Shown piece after piece: positions 43,814 through 55,000 of a DNA stretch of 64,000 nt (the stretch's first letter is position 1; every line of letters starts with the position of its first letter). The position numbers and the translations under genes are program-made. This DNA comes from Schistosoma mansoni (lineage: Eukaryota > Platyhelminthes > Trematoda > Strigeidida > Schistosomatidae): contig NW_017386008.1 of the NCBI RefSeq assembly GCF_000237925.1, positions 620,001 to 684,000 on the forward strand, written 5' to 3'. The notes beneath the pieces were generated by a model. That model was not told the origin of the DNA and ran no database searches. It saw nothing but the letters and a program-made list of their open reading frames with translations.

Positions 43814-44546
43814 TGTAGCTGTAAATAATTCCCCAAAATCAATAGCTCATTAAGTGTTCGACATTGGATGCTGACCACGTTGTTTAAGTGGATTTGTTTA
43901 GCTGAAGGCTTTCGGTCATGCATCCGAGTGCTCGTTCAACAATCGAACTTATAGCCGAACGCTTTTGTTGGCCTGGCATGAATAAAGACGTGAGGGAGTG
44001 GGCACGCTCCTGTATAAGCTGTCAGAAATCTAAGGTCGTAAGACACAACAAATGTCCCTTCGGCTCTTTCAAAACCTCTGACGCTCGTTTCGACCACGTC
44101 CATATAGATTTAGTAGGACCGTTACCCGACTCGAACGGATACTCATATCTCCTAACATTCGTAGACCGTTTCACTCGATGGCCAGAAGCAGTACCGATNN
44201 NNNNNNNNNNNNNNNNNNNNNNNNNNNNNNNNNNNNNNNNNNNNNNNNNNNNNNNNNNNNNNNNNNNNNNNNNNNNNNNNNNNNNNNNNNNNNNNNNNNN
44301 NNNNNNNNNNNNNNNNNNNNNNNNNNNNNNNNNNNNNNNNNNNNNNNNNNNNNNNNNNNNNNNNNNNNNNNNNNNNNNNNNNNNNNNNNNNNNNNNNNAA
44401 GGTCCTCGATATATTGGTAACGAATCAAATATATCTTTCCTGCCTCTTCTCGTCTGACTTCTGATTTCTATCTGACTGGGAACGATCGAATATAGAAGGT
44501 GCTACTGGTAGCTAGTTGTAAAACTAGAACATCCGTTGCATCCTCA
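43814..44546 (+). repeat. 5' LTR, interrupted by an integrase fragment and a gap
   Basis: 43814-43925 and 44399-44546 match the 3' LTR. Between them lie 278 bp of integrase coding sequence (43921-44198) that duplicates 47026-47303 almost exactly, then 200 N. About 65 bp of LTR present in the 3' copy is missing. This is probably an assembly chimera at a collapsed repeat. Confidence 0.75.
44199..44398. other. assembly gap (200 N)
   Basis: Run of 200 N inside the 5' LTR. Confidence 0.99.
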
Positions 44547-44547
44547 T

Positions 44548-44565
44548 TGGTGAGCCCGACGTGAT
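44548..44565 (+). promoter_or_regulatory. retrotransposon primer-binding site, tRNA-Trp type
   Basis: TGGTGAGCCCGACGTGAT lies one base after the 5' LTR. It differs by one base from the complement of a tRNA-Trp 3' end, the primer used by CsRn1-group elements (family knowledge). Confidence 0.7.
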
Positions 44566-44726
44566 CTGGTACACCAAGTCAATATACTGTGAGTCTGTTC
44601 CATTTTGGAATATTATTATTCATTGTTATTCTTTATTTGAATTTTATATATTGTGATATACTTTTTTTCGCGAATTTTTTTTCTCGGATATATTTTACTT
44701 AGACATTTTTCGTTATCTGTATTACT

Positions 44727-45560
44727 ATGACGGAACACTCTCCTGAGGTTCTTAAGTTTGAGTCTATTCCCCCTATTTCGATTCAGTTAATGCCATTTTG
44801 GCCCGACAATATCGAGTCCTGGTTCTGCTATGTAGAAGCCGATTTTTGCATGCACGGAATCACGGACTCGCGCACACGTTTCCTCGCGATAGTTAAGGCG
44901 TTACCGCGAGAGTTTAACAGGTACGTAACACCTAGTATGTTTACTACTGATGTTCCCGAACCTTACGAAACGCTAAAACTATCGATTTTAAAACGAGGAG
45001 ACCTAACTGATCGACAACGGTTAGACCAACTCCTTAACAATATCGACTTGCAACAAGGTTCTGCGACGGATATGTTGCTTAGAATGAGAGAAGTCATCGG
45101 CCAACGAACCTTTGATGATGGCCTATTTAGACAACTTTTCTTGTCTAAACTCCCTCAACAGGTGCAGGCAGTGCTTGTTTCATTTCAAAACAATGCCATA
45201 GATGAACTAGCTGCATCTGCCGATCGAATCTTGGAAATCACTAGATCTTCTAAGGCCGAGGTTTTTACTATCAAAGAAAAACCCCAATCGACCTCGACTG
45301 ACATGGCCGAACTATGTCACACGCTTACACGATATCTTAGAGTTCGCAATGACCTTAGCCGGTCAAAAACCCCGCGTAGAAGCGCCTCACGTAAGCGATC
45401 TGGCTCTCGACCACGAGAGACAGACAATCCCGACTGGTTCTGGTATCATAACCAGTACGGTAAGTTTTCCAGAAATTGCAGGAAACCTTACAATTATCCG
45501 ACTTCAAAATCGACTGACACGAATAAGATTTCGGGAAACTTCCCAGCCGGCACGCGTTAA
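44727..45560 (+). CDS. gypsy gag (CsRn1 group) with damaged zinc knuckle
   Basis: 277 codons starting 180 bp after the LTR. The capsid-like region contains PFWPDNIESWFCYVEADF, RFLAIVKALP, LLNNIDLQQGSATDML and FRQLFLSKLPQQVQAVL. A basic linker (SRSKTPRRSASRKRSG) follows, then WYHNQYGKFSRNCRKPYN. CsRn1 elements have an unusual CHCC knuckle; here the His and the third Cys-type position remain, but the first and last Cys appear replaced by Phe and Tyr, so nucleic-acid binding is probably lost. The frame is otherwise intact, and the protease frame starts 47 bp downstream in another frame. Confidence 0.8.
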   Translation: MTEHSPEVLKFESIPPISIQLMPFWPDNIESWFCYVEADFCMHGITDSRTRFLAIVKALPREFNRYVTPSMFTTDVPEPYETLKLSILKRGDLTDRQRLDQLLNNIDLQQGSATDMLLRMREVIGQRTFDDGLFRQLFLSKLPQQVQAVLVSFQNNAIDELAASADRILEITRSSKAEVFTIKEKPQSTSTDMAELCHTLTRYLRVRNDLSRSKTPRRSASRKRSGSRPRETDNPDWFWYHNQYGKFSRNCRKPYNYPTSKSTDTNKISGNFPAGTR

Positions 45561-45569
45561 CGGCAACCG

Positions 45570-48156
45570 TAGCCGGCGAACACAGCCGCCTCTTATATGT
45601 CACGGATGTGACCACGAAAGTTCGCTACCTCGTCGACACTGGCGCAGAAGTTAGCGTTCTTCCAGCAAATCCCGACGACAGACTTCGCGAGTCTGTTTTA
45701 AGTTTACAGGCGGCAAACGGAAAACCGATCGCTACTTACGGTAAAAGGTACGTCTACCTTAACGTGGGTTTACGCAAACCCATACACTGGATTTTCGTGG
45801 TTGCAGATGTCTCTATGCCAATCATTGGTATAGACCTGTTACAACACCACAATCTACTCATCGACACACGCTCACGAAAGTTAATAGACGGAAACACTAA
45901 GTTATCTGTTAGCGTAACTCCTTGTTCAGGTTGCAGGTTATCCCCAGTCACGATTAAGCACACCATAGACCCCTTGTACCAATCAGTACTCGACAAATAT
46001 CCCGGGATATACCAATCGCAATCGAAACTGCCTTGTGTAACCAGCAATGTTACACATCACATCACGACTACAGGACCACCTGTATTTTCGAAAGCTCGAA
46101 GACTCGCTCCCGAGAAGCTTAAGTTAGCTAAAAACGAATTCGACCACATGATGGACCTAGGGATAATTCGACCATCGAATAGTCCATGGGTATCCCTATT
46201 GCACATGGTCCCTAAAAAGGACAGCAATGATTGGCGGCCAACTGGTGACTTTTAAGTTTCTATAGACGGTTCATACCCAAATGCGCATCCCTTATGAAAC
46301 CGTTAACCGATCAGCTTCGTGGAAATGCGAAATCAATCAGTTTAGACGACATAGCCCGTAAAGCATTTTCCACAGTTAAGGAACACATCGCTAAAGCAAC
46401 CTTGCTTGCTCATCAGGACACTCAAGCGCCCATTAGTATCGCCGTAGACGCATCCGACTCAGCAATCGGAGGAGTCTTACAACAATGGGTTAACAACTCG
46501 TGGCAACCTTTAGGATTTTTTTCGAGACGGTTGCTAGACGCTGAATCTAGGTACAGCACGTTCGGTAGGGAACTCGTAGCTATGTATTGTGCTGTACAGC
46601 ATTTCCAACATTCCATCGAAGGAAGAGAACTCACGCTTTTTACCGATCATAAACCTCTTACCTTCTCTTTAACTTCATCTTCAGACAAGTACTCACCGCG
46701 AGAGTCTCGACAACTCGACTACATTTCGCAGTTTACTTCAGACATACAACATATTTCTGGAGCTAACAATGTAGTCGCAGACGCACTGTCTCGAATAAAT
46801 TCCTTGAACAGTTTCCAAGGAATCGACCTTCTTAAACTCGCTCAGCTTCAAAAAGAAGACATTGATCTTCAGCATGAGTTATCCTCGACAACTCTAAAAC
46901 TAAGTATTAAGCAGATGGGAACAGGTAAGGAAACCTTACTCTGTGACACATCTACAGGTAGGGATCGTCCAATTGTACCAAAACATTATCGACGCAATGT
47001 CTTCAATACGTTGCACAATCTTTCTCATCCAGGTGCTCGTGCAACAATCGAACTTATAGCCGAACGCTTTTGTTGGCCTGGCATGAATAAAGACGTGAGG
47101 GAGTGGGCACGCTCCTGTGTAAGCTGTCAGAAATCTAAGGTCGTAAGACACAACAAATGTCCCTTCGGCTCTTTCAAAACCTCTGACGCTCGTTTCGACC
47201 ACGTCCATATAGATTTAGTAGGACCGTTACCCGACTCGAACGGATACTCATATCTCCTAACATTCGTAGACCGTTTCACTCGATGGCCAGAAGCAGTACC
47301 GATTAAGGACATTACTGCTAAAACCGTGGCCCGCGCTTTCGTCGAACGATGGGTAGCAAATTTCGGCTGCCCTTCTACAATCACTACAGAACGCGGACGT
47401 CAATTCGAATCTGGACTTTTCCGTTGTCTGACCTCACTATTAGGAATCATGCGTTTCCGAACGACCACCTACCACCCACAAGCAAACGGGTTGGTAGAAC
47501 GTTTTCATCGATAACTAAAAGCTTCATTATCAGCTTCAAACGTTTCACAGTGGACAGACGCTCTTCCACTCGTCTTGCTAGGTATCCGCAATGCAGTGAA
47601 AGCTGACATTGGATACACGGCATCTCAACTCGTTTACGGAACGACACTTCGACTCCTAGGAGAATTCGTAGATCCTTCAGCTTCTTCATTGAACATGGAT
47701 CTAAACTCTTACACGAGTAGGCTTACAAACGCTATGCGTTCAGTTAAACCTGCTCACACTCGACCTCAATCAACTGATGTTTTCGTTCAACCCGAATTAC
47801 GACATAGTACACACGTCTTCGTTCGTCGAGACTCACATCAACGACCCCTCGAATCAGCATACGAAGGACCCTTCAAAGTTCTTCAACGCGAACCTAAGTA
47901 CTATGTAGTAGATAAGAACGGTACGAACGATAGCATCAGTATCGATCGACTCAAAGCAGCGTACTTAGAAGGAAACCCTAGCTACGTCGATTTTCCTTCG
48001 GTACAAGCAAACGACACAGCTACTACACTCGTAGTACCCTACACGACAGCCGACACACAACTTGATACTTCGTCAACGTCGATAGATAAACCTAAAACAA
48101 CGCGTTCTGGAAGAAGAGTAAGATTTCCAGAACATCTTAACGAATATTGCACGTAG
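45570..48156 (+). pseudogene. gypsy pol: protease, RT stub, RNase H, integrase
   Basis: Protease: RYLVDTGAEVSVLP (active-site DTGA, ~45625) and IIGIDLLQHHN. RT begins with LMDLGIIRPSNSPWVS-like and VPKKDSNDWRPTGDF, then stops at 46253. The next sequence, in a shifted frame, is FYRRFIPKCASL (46260 onward), which belongs after the RT palm, so the catalytic core including the YxDD motif is deleted. RNase H: SIAVDASDSAIGGVL, GRELVAMYCAVQHF, LFTDHKPL and NVVADALSRI (46294-46810). Integrase: HPGARATIEL, CVSCQKSK zinc-binding pair, DLVGPLPDS and WPEAVP, YHPQANGLVERFHR, then an in-frame stop at 47512. The C-terminal GPF domain (YEGPFKVLQR, IDRLKAAYL) continues in 47575-48156. It cannot transpose alone. 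Confidence 0.85.
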
Positions 48157-48290
48157 GACATAAGCTTTATCTTGAATTACCCTTTCATAGTTTATTATAA
48201 AATTTTTTTTAATATGCTCATTTTTTTATTTTATTAAAAAAAACAAAAATAAAACATTTTTATTTTTTTTCAAGCGTATTTATATTTCTT

Positions 48291-48490
48291 NNNNNNNNNN
48301 NNNNNNNNNNNNNNNNNNNNNNNNNNNNNNNNNNNNNNNNNNNNNNNNNNNNNNNNNNNNNNNNNNNNNNNNNNNNNNNNNNNNNNNNNNNNNNNNNNNN
48401 NNNNNNNNNNNNNNNNNNNNNNNNNNNNNNNNNNNNNNNNNNNNNNNNNNNNNNNNNNNNNNNNNNNNNNNNNNNNNNNNNNNNNNNNNN
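48291..48490. other. assembly gap (200 N)
   Basis: Run of 200 N between pol and the 3' LTR, next to an A/T-rich low-complexity stretch (48190-48290). Confidence 0.99.
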
Positions 48491-48542
48491 CTTCTGGCTG
48501 GTCACGTCTTAGGGGCATCACTACCTCACTAGGGGGGTGATC

Positions 48543-48852
48543 TGTAGCTGTAAATAATTCCCCAAAATCAATAGCTCATTAAGTGTTCGACATTGGATGC
48601 TGACCACGTTGTTTAAGTGGACTTGTTTAGCTGAAGGCTTTCGGTCATGCATCCGCACCAGATCACGTTTCAACACAGCGTGGGACACAGCTCCTACGTT
48701 TCATTAGCCAGCTCATAGAAAAGGTCCTCGATATATTGGTAACGAATCAAATATATCTTTCCTGCCTCTTCTCGTCTGACTTCTGATTTCTATCTGACTG
48801 GGAACGATCGAAGGTGCTACTGGTAGCTGGTTGTAAAACTAGAACATCCTCA
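48543..48852 (+). repeat. 3' LTR of the gypsy element
   Basis: 310 bp, TG...CA ends. The preceding AGGGGGGTGA is a good polypurine tract. Compared with the 5' LTR it lacks the short ATCCGTTGC segment just before the end. Confidence 0.85.
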
Positions 48853-50092
48853 AGATCATTTACATACAGTATAGAAAATAACGACCCACGACAGAACCTT
48901 GAGATATTCCACTCAGCACTAGTCTCCAGATGGAGCACTGTGATGTTATGTTTACTTTCTGTCTACTACCCACTGGGAACTTCTTAAGGCATTTTAAGAG
49001 AGATCCGGCAATACCAAGATTTTCTAGCTTCAAGTGTAGTTTATTTGTTAGCATCTTGTCAAATGTTTTGCTGAAGTCTATGTAAACCACACCCACTGAC
49101 TTTTTATTGTCTGTGACCTTTATCCAATGCTCCCTGGTTATATGTAGGTTTGTTGTGCAAGATAAACCTTTTCTGAAACCGTGTTGTTTTCTGTTTAACA
49201 AGTCGTATATTTCCAAAAATGTCATTATGGTCTTTATGACTATTCTTTCCAGTATTTTGACTACGACACTAATGAGGCTGACAGGTCTGTAGTTCTATGG
49301 AAGTTGTCTCAATCCTATTTTATGTATGGGAGTGACGACTGTACCCTTCCAGTCCGTGCGTAACATATCTTGGTCAAGTGACATATTGAATATCACAGTC
49401 AGTGGGGCTGCAGTATATTGTGCAATATGTCTCAAGGTTTCGAGGTGTAATTTATCCGGTCCTGTTAACTTTTCCGTATTTAGGGTGCTATGTGCCTTAA
49501 GTACATCGTCTTGATGAAAGTCCATGGTGAGCAGACGGTTTGTTTGTTTTGTATTTGGGTTCAGTTCCTCGTCTAGATGACATTCCTGAGTGGAAACTTC
49601 CCCAAAATAGTTTGCTACAGCGTCTGATTTTTCTTGATCGTCCTCTGTTAATTCAGATCCACTCGCTTCCTCAATTGAGTTGAGAATCCAATGCTGCATC
49701 CTTGTTTTGTAATTTACGCACGAGAATAGTCTCTTAGGTTGCCTGAATGCAGATTGTGCCAACAGCATTTGATATTTCCTCTGAGATTCGCTGATTTTAT
49801 CGAACACTTGTTTCTTACCGATCTGTAGCATTCCATTGCACTTGCTGTTCCAAGGCTGATGTCAATATTCCAACATTTCTTCTATTGTCTTGGTAAACTT
49901 CGAATATTCCGGCTTATCCAGAGATGGCCAAGTCCACTCTTCTTCGGGACTGCCCAGGCTATATATGTTTGAGTTACTTGATTGTGTAACTGCCTGAAAG
50001 GTGTCCATGGCTCTTTTACTGATGCCTCTGAGTCAAATTGCAAGCTTTCTGCATGTGCTGCAGTGTTGATTGTGTTAGATCGATTGCTTGAG

Positions 50093-50580
50093 TGCCCAGT
50101 TAATATATGACGTGATGATCCGCGCCAATCAGAGAGGATTAAATTTATCGACCGAATTATTGATACACAATAGCCGTATGAGCAGCCTTGAGTACTTACC
50201 AGTCCTGCCTCTACATAGCCCAACCAGTTAAGTCCAGAACACCGAAAACAACCTCTGCAATATGAATCATTATTCTCAAACATACTGGGTTTATATACCA
50301 AACAAACTGACCACATCGTACCATAAAATAGAGAATAAAATTTGTACAGGATTTGACCAAATATGGCTGTGAATAGGGGAACAGTAATTAATGGACTAGG
50401 GATAACTCAAGAATGGTAAATCGTATTATAAGTCTATAGGTCAAAATGAAGCTTATCATAAGAGGGACATGAATATGAATAGTTAAGTTATTTAACAATT
50501 ATACAATGGGAAATATGCATATCATATTGGTCTATAAATAGTTTTCAAAGTCCCTAATCATAAATCTTCGGAATGTAACA
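50093..50580 (-). repeat. LTR-like solo repeat (488 bp) inside CR1 endonuclease/linker
   Basis: In minus sense it starts TGTTACATTCC and ends TTAACTGGGCA, with a TATATAAACC box (about 50291). It interrupts CR1 coding sequence between the PARPIMRKADRE-like and SNTINTAAHAESL segments. It is the close partner of 36355-36843. I could not find a TSD. Confidence 0.6.
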
Positions 50581-51340
50581 GATTACCTCTCTGTCTGCCT
50601 TCCGCATGATGGGACGGGCCGGCGCAAATGTCTGACAGGCTATCTCAGCCATGAATTTGAATAAGATGACTGCATGATTACTTCTCCCTAGAGGTGGCGA
50701 GAAAATTATTTGACCGACATCGTCACTGTCTGTGAAGACTAAGTCAAACAGGGACGAGTAGCTTCGTAAGTCATATCTGGTGGGATCTCTAATGTGTTAG
50801 AATAAAGCTATTGCAATCTGGGTTTCTAACGTTTTGCAATCAAATGACGTTATCGATGGCCCTACATCTATGTCTACACAGTTTATATATGGTGCAATAA
50901 AGTCGCCTACTATAAGACTTTTACCCCTCTTAACCAGAACTTAGATTTGCATTGAAGTAAGTCATCTACCACACATTCTGGACTGAGATATACTACAATA
51001 TTTTGCAGCTTATATTTCAGCCTGCAACGCACCAATTTACATGTCCCTAAATCGTGTGCCACTATATCAACAGCTCGTATGGTTAAAGTATTTTTCGTGT
51101 ACAGAATAACCACGTCTCTCCTACGGTCTATTCTATCAGCCCTACTGGATATAAAACCAGTCAACTGGATTTCATTATCATACATTTCTGACGTTAACCA
51201 TGTTTCTGGGACAGCAATAACATCCGGTTTTTCTATATTCACCACTGTCTTGAACTCTGCTATTTTATTAAGTAGGATGCAGGCGTTTATGTACCACCGC
51301 GAGTGACATCCAGTTCTAACCTCTTTCTTGATCCTGTGAC

Positions 51341-52031
51341 GTGACAGTGAAGAACTTTAGCTAACAACGAAAAGCAACTAGAAAACTTGCAGCACATCAT
51401 TGCTAACTTCCGAAACACAATTACTTTGCAAGCCGTCTAAGCACACGTTAAGGCTTCGTTGTATATCTTTAATAAGACAAAGGTGGCCATGAGTCACAGC
51501 TTTAGTAAAGAATTTTGGGACACTTTCTTTGTACTATTACATCCACTGTTTATGTGTTCTCTACCATATTATAAGGAGATCGGATTGTTCACAAGAAACG
51601 GTGATATTTACCTCAGAACCTAATCAGAGGTTAGCAATTTCCAGTCGATAACATTCGTTTTTTAATTCGACAGTATGAAAGTTTACATTAGTAGTTAAAT
51701 TTACTCAACCGTGTGCTGCGGTAACATAGTACATCTTACATTTGATGAGTGCTGATAATTCATGGCAGACCTGACTATTTTTACTTGAAAATGATGAGCA
51801 CACTCAAATATTTACGAAAAATCCGTATTTGAGTACCAACAACTTTATATACATAACCCTTTAAATACATTACAAGTATCATAACCTTGAGAGTTCATTT
51901 TTCATGCCCAGGTATCGACCGCAAATGCCACTAGCGCTGGGTTTGAATGGCCTTCAATTTTCATGATATGTCTGACATACAATGTGTTGATCAGAAAAGC
52001 AGGTTAGTATTTATTCCTTATTTAAAGATTT
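51341..52031. other. upstream of MCC, nothing recognised
   Basis: Includes the probable promoter and 5' UTR of the MCC orthologue. No clear TATA-like or other element can be assigned. Confidence 0.4.
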
Positions 52032-55000
52032 ATGAAACCTAGTGGCAGTGATAGTAGCAGTACAGGGGAAGAAGAAAGACTGAGACAATTGTTTCTTAGC
52101 TGTGATTCTAATAATGATGGTTGCTTGGATTGTGAAGACTTATACAACATGTGTAAGAAGCTAAACATGGCAGAATGTGCCGAAGAAATTATAAACACAC
52201 TTGGCGCTAACACCAAAGGTTGCATTACATTCGATGAATTCCTTAGCTGTCGAGAGAAAGTTTTTCAAATGCAAACTGAAGCTGACAATATATATTTCGC
52301 AAAGTCTGGTTTATCAAATCATCAGATCTATAAGCGGTCTGGACTTAGTTGGTGTGGTCACACAACTAATAAAATTCATGCAAGGGTTCAAAATAATGGA
52401 CAGGAAGTGAATGAAAACTCTGTTCGCAAAATGAACGAAAATATCAATCTCGAGAGTTCCGCTAGCGAAACCAGCCTTGTTAACTCAGGTTAGATTCTGT
52501 AAAATACCAATATTTCAGTCAATGTAAACAAACTTTATGTTAACACACTGTTGTTAAGAATGACTGAGTTGAATTGTCAGACTTCTCGTTGTTTTGGGAG
52601 AATCGGGATATTTAAGTTTGATGCTCACAATTTCTTTCAGTGCGCGATACTGTACTCAGAACAAGTCAATGTGGCGAGTTGTAACAAGATGTGATATTGT
52701 CTACCAATTGCTATTAGCAAACTCTAAAACTGACCTCAAGTACGATTATAATTACATTTACTGATCGCACTCTGTTCCGGTGACTCAAGACTGTTTGTAT
52801 TAGGTTTTGAGACTTAAAATGTTACGTCATTGAACATATTGCCTTTTAAAGCTGCCCACTGTAAAGCAACTTCAAGTCTAATCAACAGTTCCGAAATATT
52901 TTGCCGGATATTCGTCTTAAGAATTTGTCCAATGAGTGCACGGTTAAGTAAACAAACATAAACTTAGCGATCGATCTGTACAGGACGGCACAACCTGTAG
53001 TCTTTACCTTTTGTTGTGTTATTAATCGTTTTAAATTTGGTTGGTAGCTTAATAAATATCAATATTTTAGGTAACTTAGCCTCATTTTATTGACTCATTG
53101 AAGCCGAGCATAAGATGAATAAGCTGATCAAAGTAACTCATCAAGTAGAATTCTTTGAAAGGGAACCGAATAACATTAGTAAATCGATGTCAACAGATTT
53201 AATCTTTTACTTCATAGTAAACAGTGATGGTATTACGGCATTCAAGTATATATTATTTTGTTCAATGTCATATCAATTTTCTTATCGTGATTTAAATTCA
53301 CAGAAAATCCCTAAAGGTTCCTATTTTCCGCAAACAGAGTTCTGAAATCTACATTCAAGACATTTTTTCTCACGTATACCAATCAATTAGGCTTTATTGC
53401 TTCCTGTGTAAATATCTGTTTATTAAATAAGTTAAGTTTAGCGAAAAGTAAATATGTTTTCAAATACTTTTATCTAAATATTTTTGCGTCAAAATCTTGT
53501 ATTATAAGATTTGATCAATTATTTGTCTGTCTTGACCGTGTTGGTCTAGCTTTCATATCTAGTTGACCTAGTCTGTCTATGTTGAGTGGAATGTTTTCCC
53601 CTTTACGTCTAACCATGTCACTCAAGTCATTTGGATAGTGGTTACACCAAATCTAAAGTTCAAAAGTGAGGTCGAACTGTCGAGCATATTAGGTTGTGTG
53701 GAAACAGTAAGGTATTTTCCATGGACATCTAACACTGTTAGCAGTTATGCTATCCATTAGACAGTATTCAGAAAAAGCATGACATGATTAGGATTCGCTT
53801 GGAGTCAAATGTATTATCACCTTCCATCTTTAACTGTAACAATTGATAGAGTTATACTGTTTTATTTACTTTTCAAATTTTTTTCTATCATTTTCGATGA
53901 TGTACTTAGGTGCAGAATATGATTCTGGAGCTCAAGATCTTTGTGGTGAACCACAAAGTTTACATTTGTTAATGCAACGTGATTTCCCTGATCTATATAA
54001 AATTATATTTCCATTACCTATGAATTCAATAAGAAATGAATTTGAAAATGATACAATGACAAATGAATTCAATTTATTATCTGTCAATGATGTAGATAAT
54101 TCTGCAAAAGATTTACAGAATCAAAAATTAACTAATACAATAAATATTCAATCTGTAAATAAATTGAGTAATTTACCAAGACATATAGATACAGAATCAT
54201 TTTGTATAAAATCAAAAGAAATTGAGTCAAATCATTTTTTAGATAATGTTCGACATTTATTTGAATGTGCAAATACTCTCCATGTACAACGGACAGCTCA
54301 GTTACGTTCTGAAATTCGTGATCTATCTCATCGACTACAAGGATTACAGGTAATTTGTAATGAGTACTTTTCTCCAACTTTTAAAGGTTTCCTTCCTTAT
54401 AAATCCTGTTTCTTTCTAGCATATGCTTTATCTTGTTTTTATGCTAAATAGATTTAAGATAGGAATTTCTTGTAAATGTATCAGTACTTGTAAGTTACCA
54501 GTTCTTTATCGAAATTCCGATAAATGTACATTTGACAAAAGCCTTTCGGTTTATAAGTAACCTGTTTGTTTAACTCATGTAGCCTATTTGACCCTAATAA
54601 AAGCAGGCTACACAAAATCATTTTTCTAAAATAACACACATTTAGTTCAAACTTACAACACTCTAGTGTTATATTCATGAGAAATTAGTCATGCCATCAT
54701 CACTAAAGTGTAATAGTTGTGAGATGTTCCTGAAAGACGACCAGCGTTTTCAGGCATTGTAACTTTTTACAGACAGAAAAAGTAGTCAGCAAGTGTTGGC
54801 TCTAAAGATGCCATATTTCATAGTTATCTACGGATCTGAAATTATAGACTTAACACAATTAATAACAGCTGCATCCCAAAATTGTAATAACCATCAATAC
54901 TGATCTTATTCATAATTAACATTCCTCAAGAAGAAGTTTCCTTCTACTATGTTATCAGAGGGTAAACGTCAACTCTTTGCATATCTTTAACAGCTCTCGA

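Larger units (their letters stand above)
43814..48852 (+). mobile_element. CsRn1-type Ty3/gypsy LTR retrotransposon, non-autonomous, two gaps
   Basis: 5' LTR 43814-44546 (contains foreign sequence and a gap, see below) and 3' LTR 48543-48852 both begin TGTAGCTGTAAATAATTCCC and end ATCCTCA. A 4-bp TSD AGAT flanks them (43810-43813 and 48853-48856). A tRNA-Trp-like primer site is at 44548-44565 and a purine tract AGGGGGG at 48531-48537. Coding order is gag, protease, RT stub, RNase H, integrase with GPF-type C-terminal domain. Most of the RT palm is deleted. Inserted in the RT of a CR1-like element. Confidence 0.85.
42986..51340 (-). pseudogene. CR1-like non-LTR retrotransposon, nested and decayed
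   Basis: On the minus strand, in order: AP-endonuclease (51340-50600; SLLNKIAEF-like start, VIAVPETWL, SRADR, then SLFDLVFTDSDD), interrupted by an LTR-like repeat at 50580-50093; linker and RT N-terminus (50090-49295; QRKYQMLLAQSAF, GPDKLHLETLRHIAQ, WKGTVVTPIHK); RT core (49225-48860; QHGFRKGLSCTTNL, VYIDFSKTFDKM, YVNDL); then a gypsy insertion (48852-43814); then SPMLLYADDVKIW, ATKCVCMHFG and KDLGVTMSHDL (43810-43530); and the C-terminus (43358-42986; EKVQKAAARAIPELRSLPY, RLRDDLILMF). Several stops are present, including Trp-to-stop near 43068, so it is dead. The motif order is that of the schistosome CR1 clade. Confidence 0.8.
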
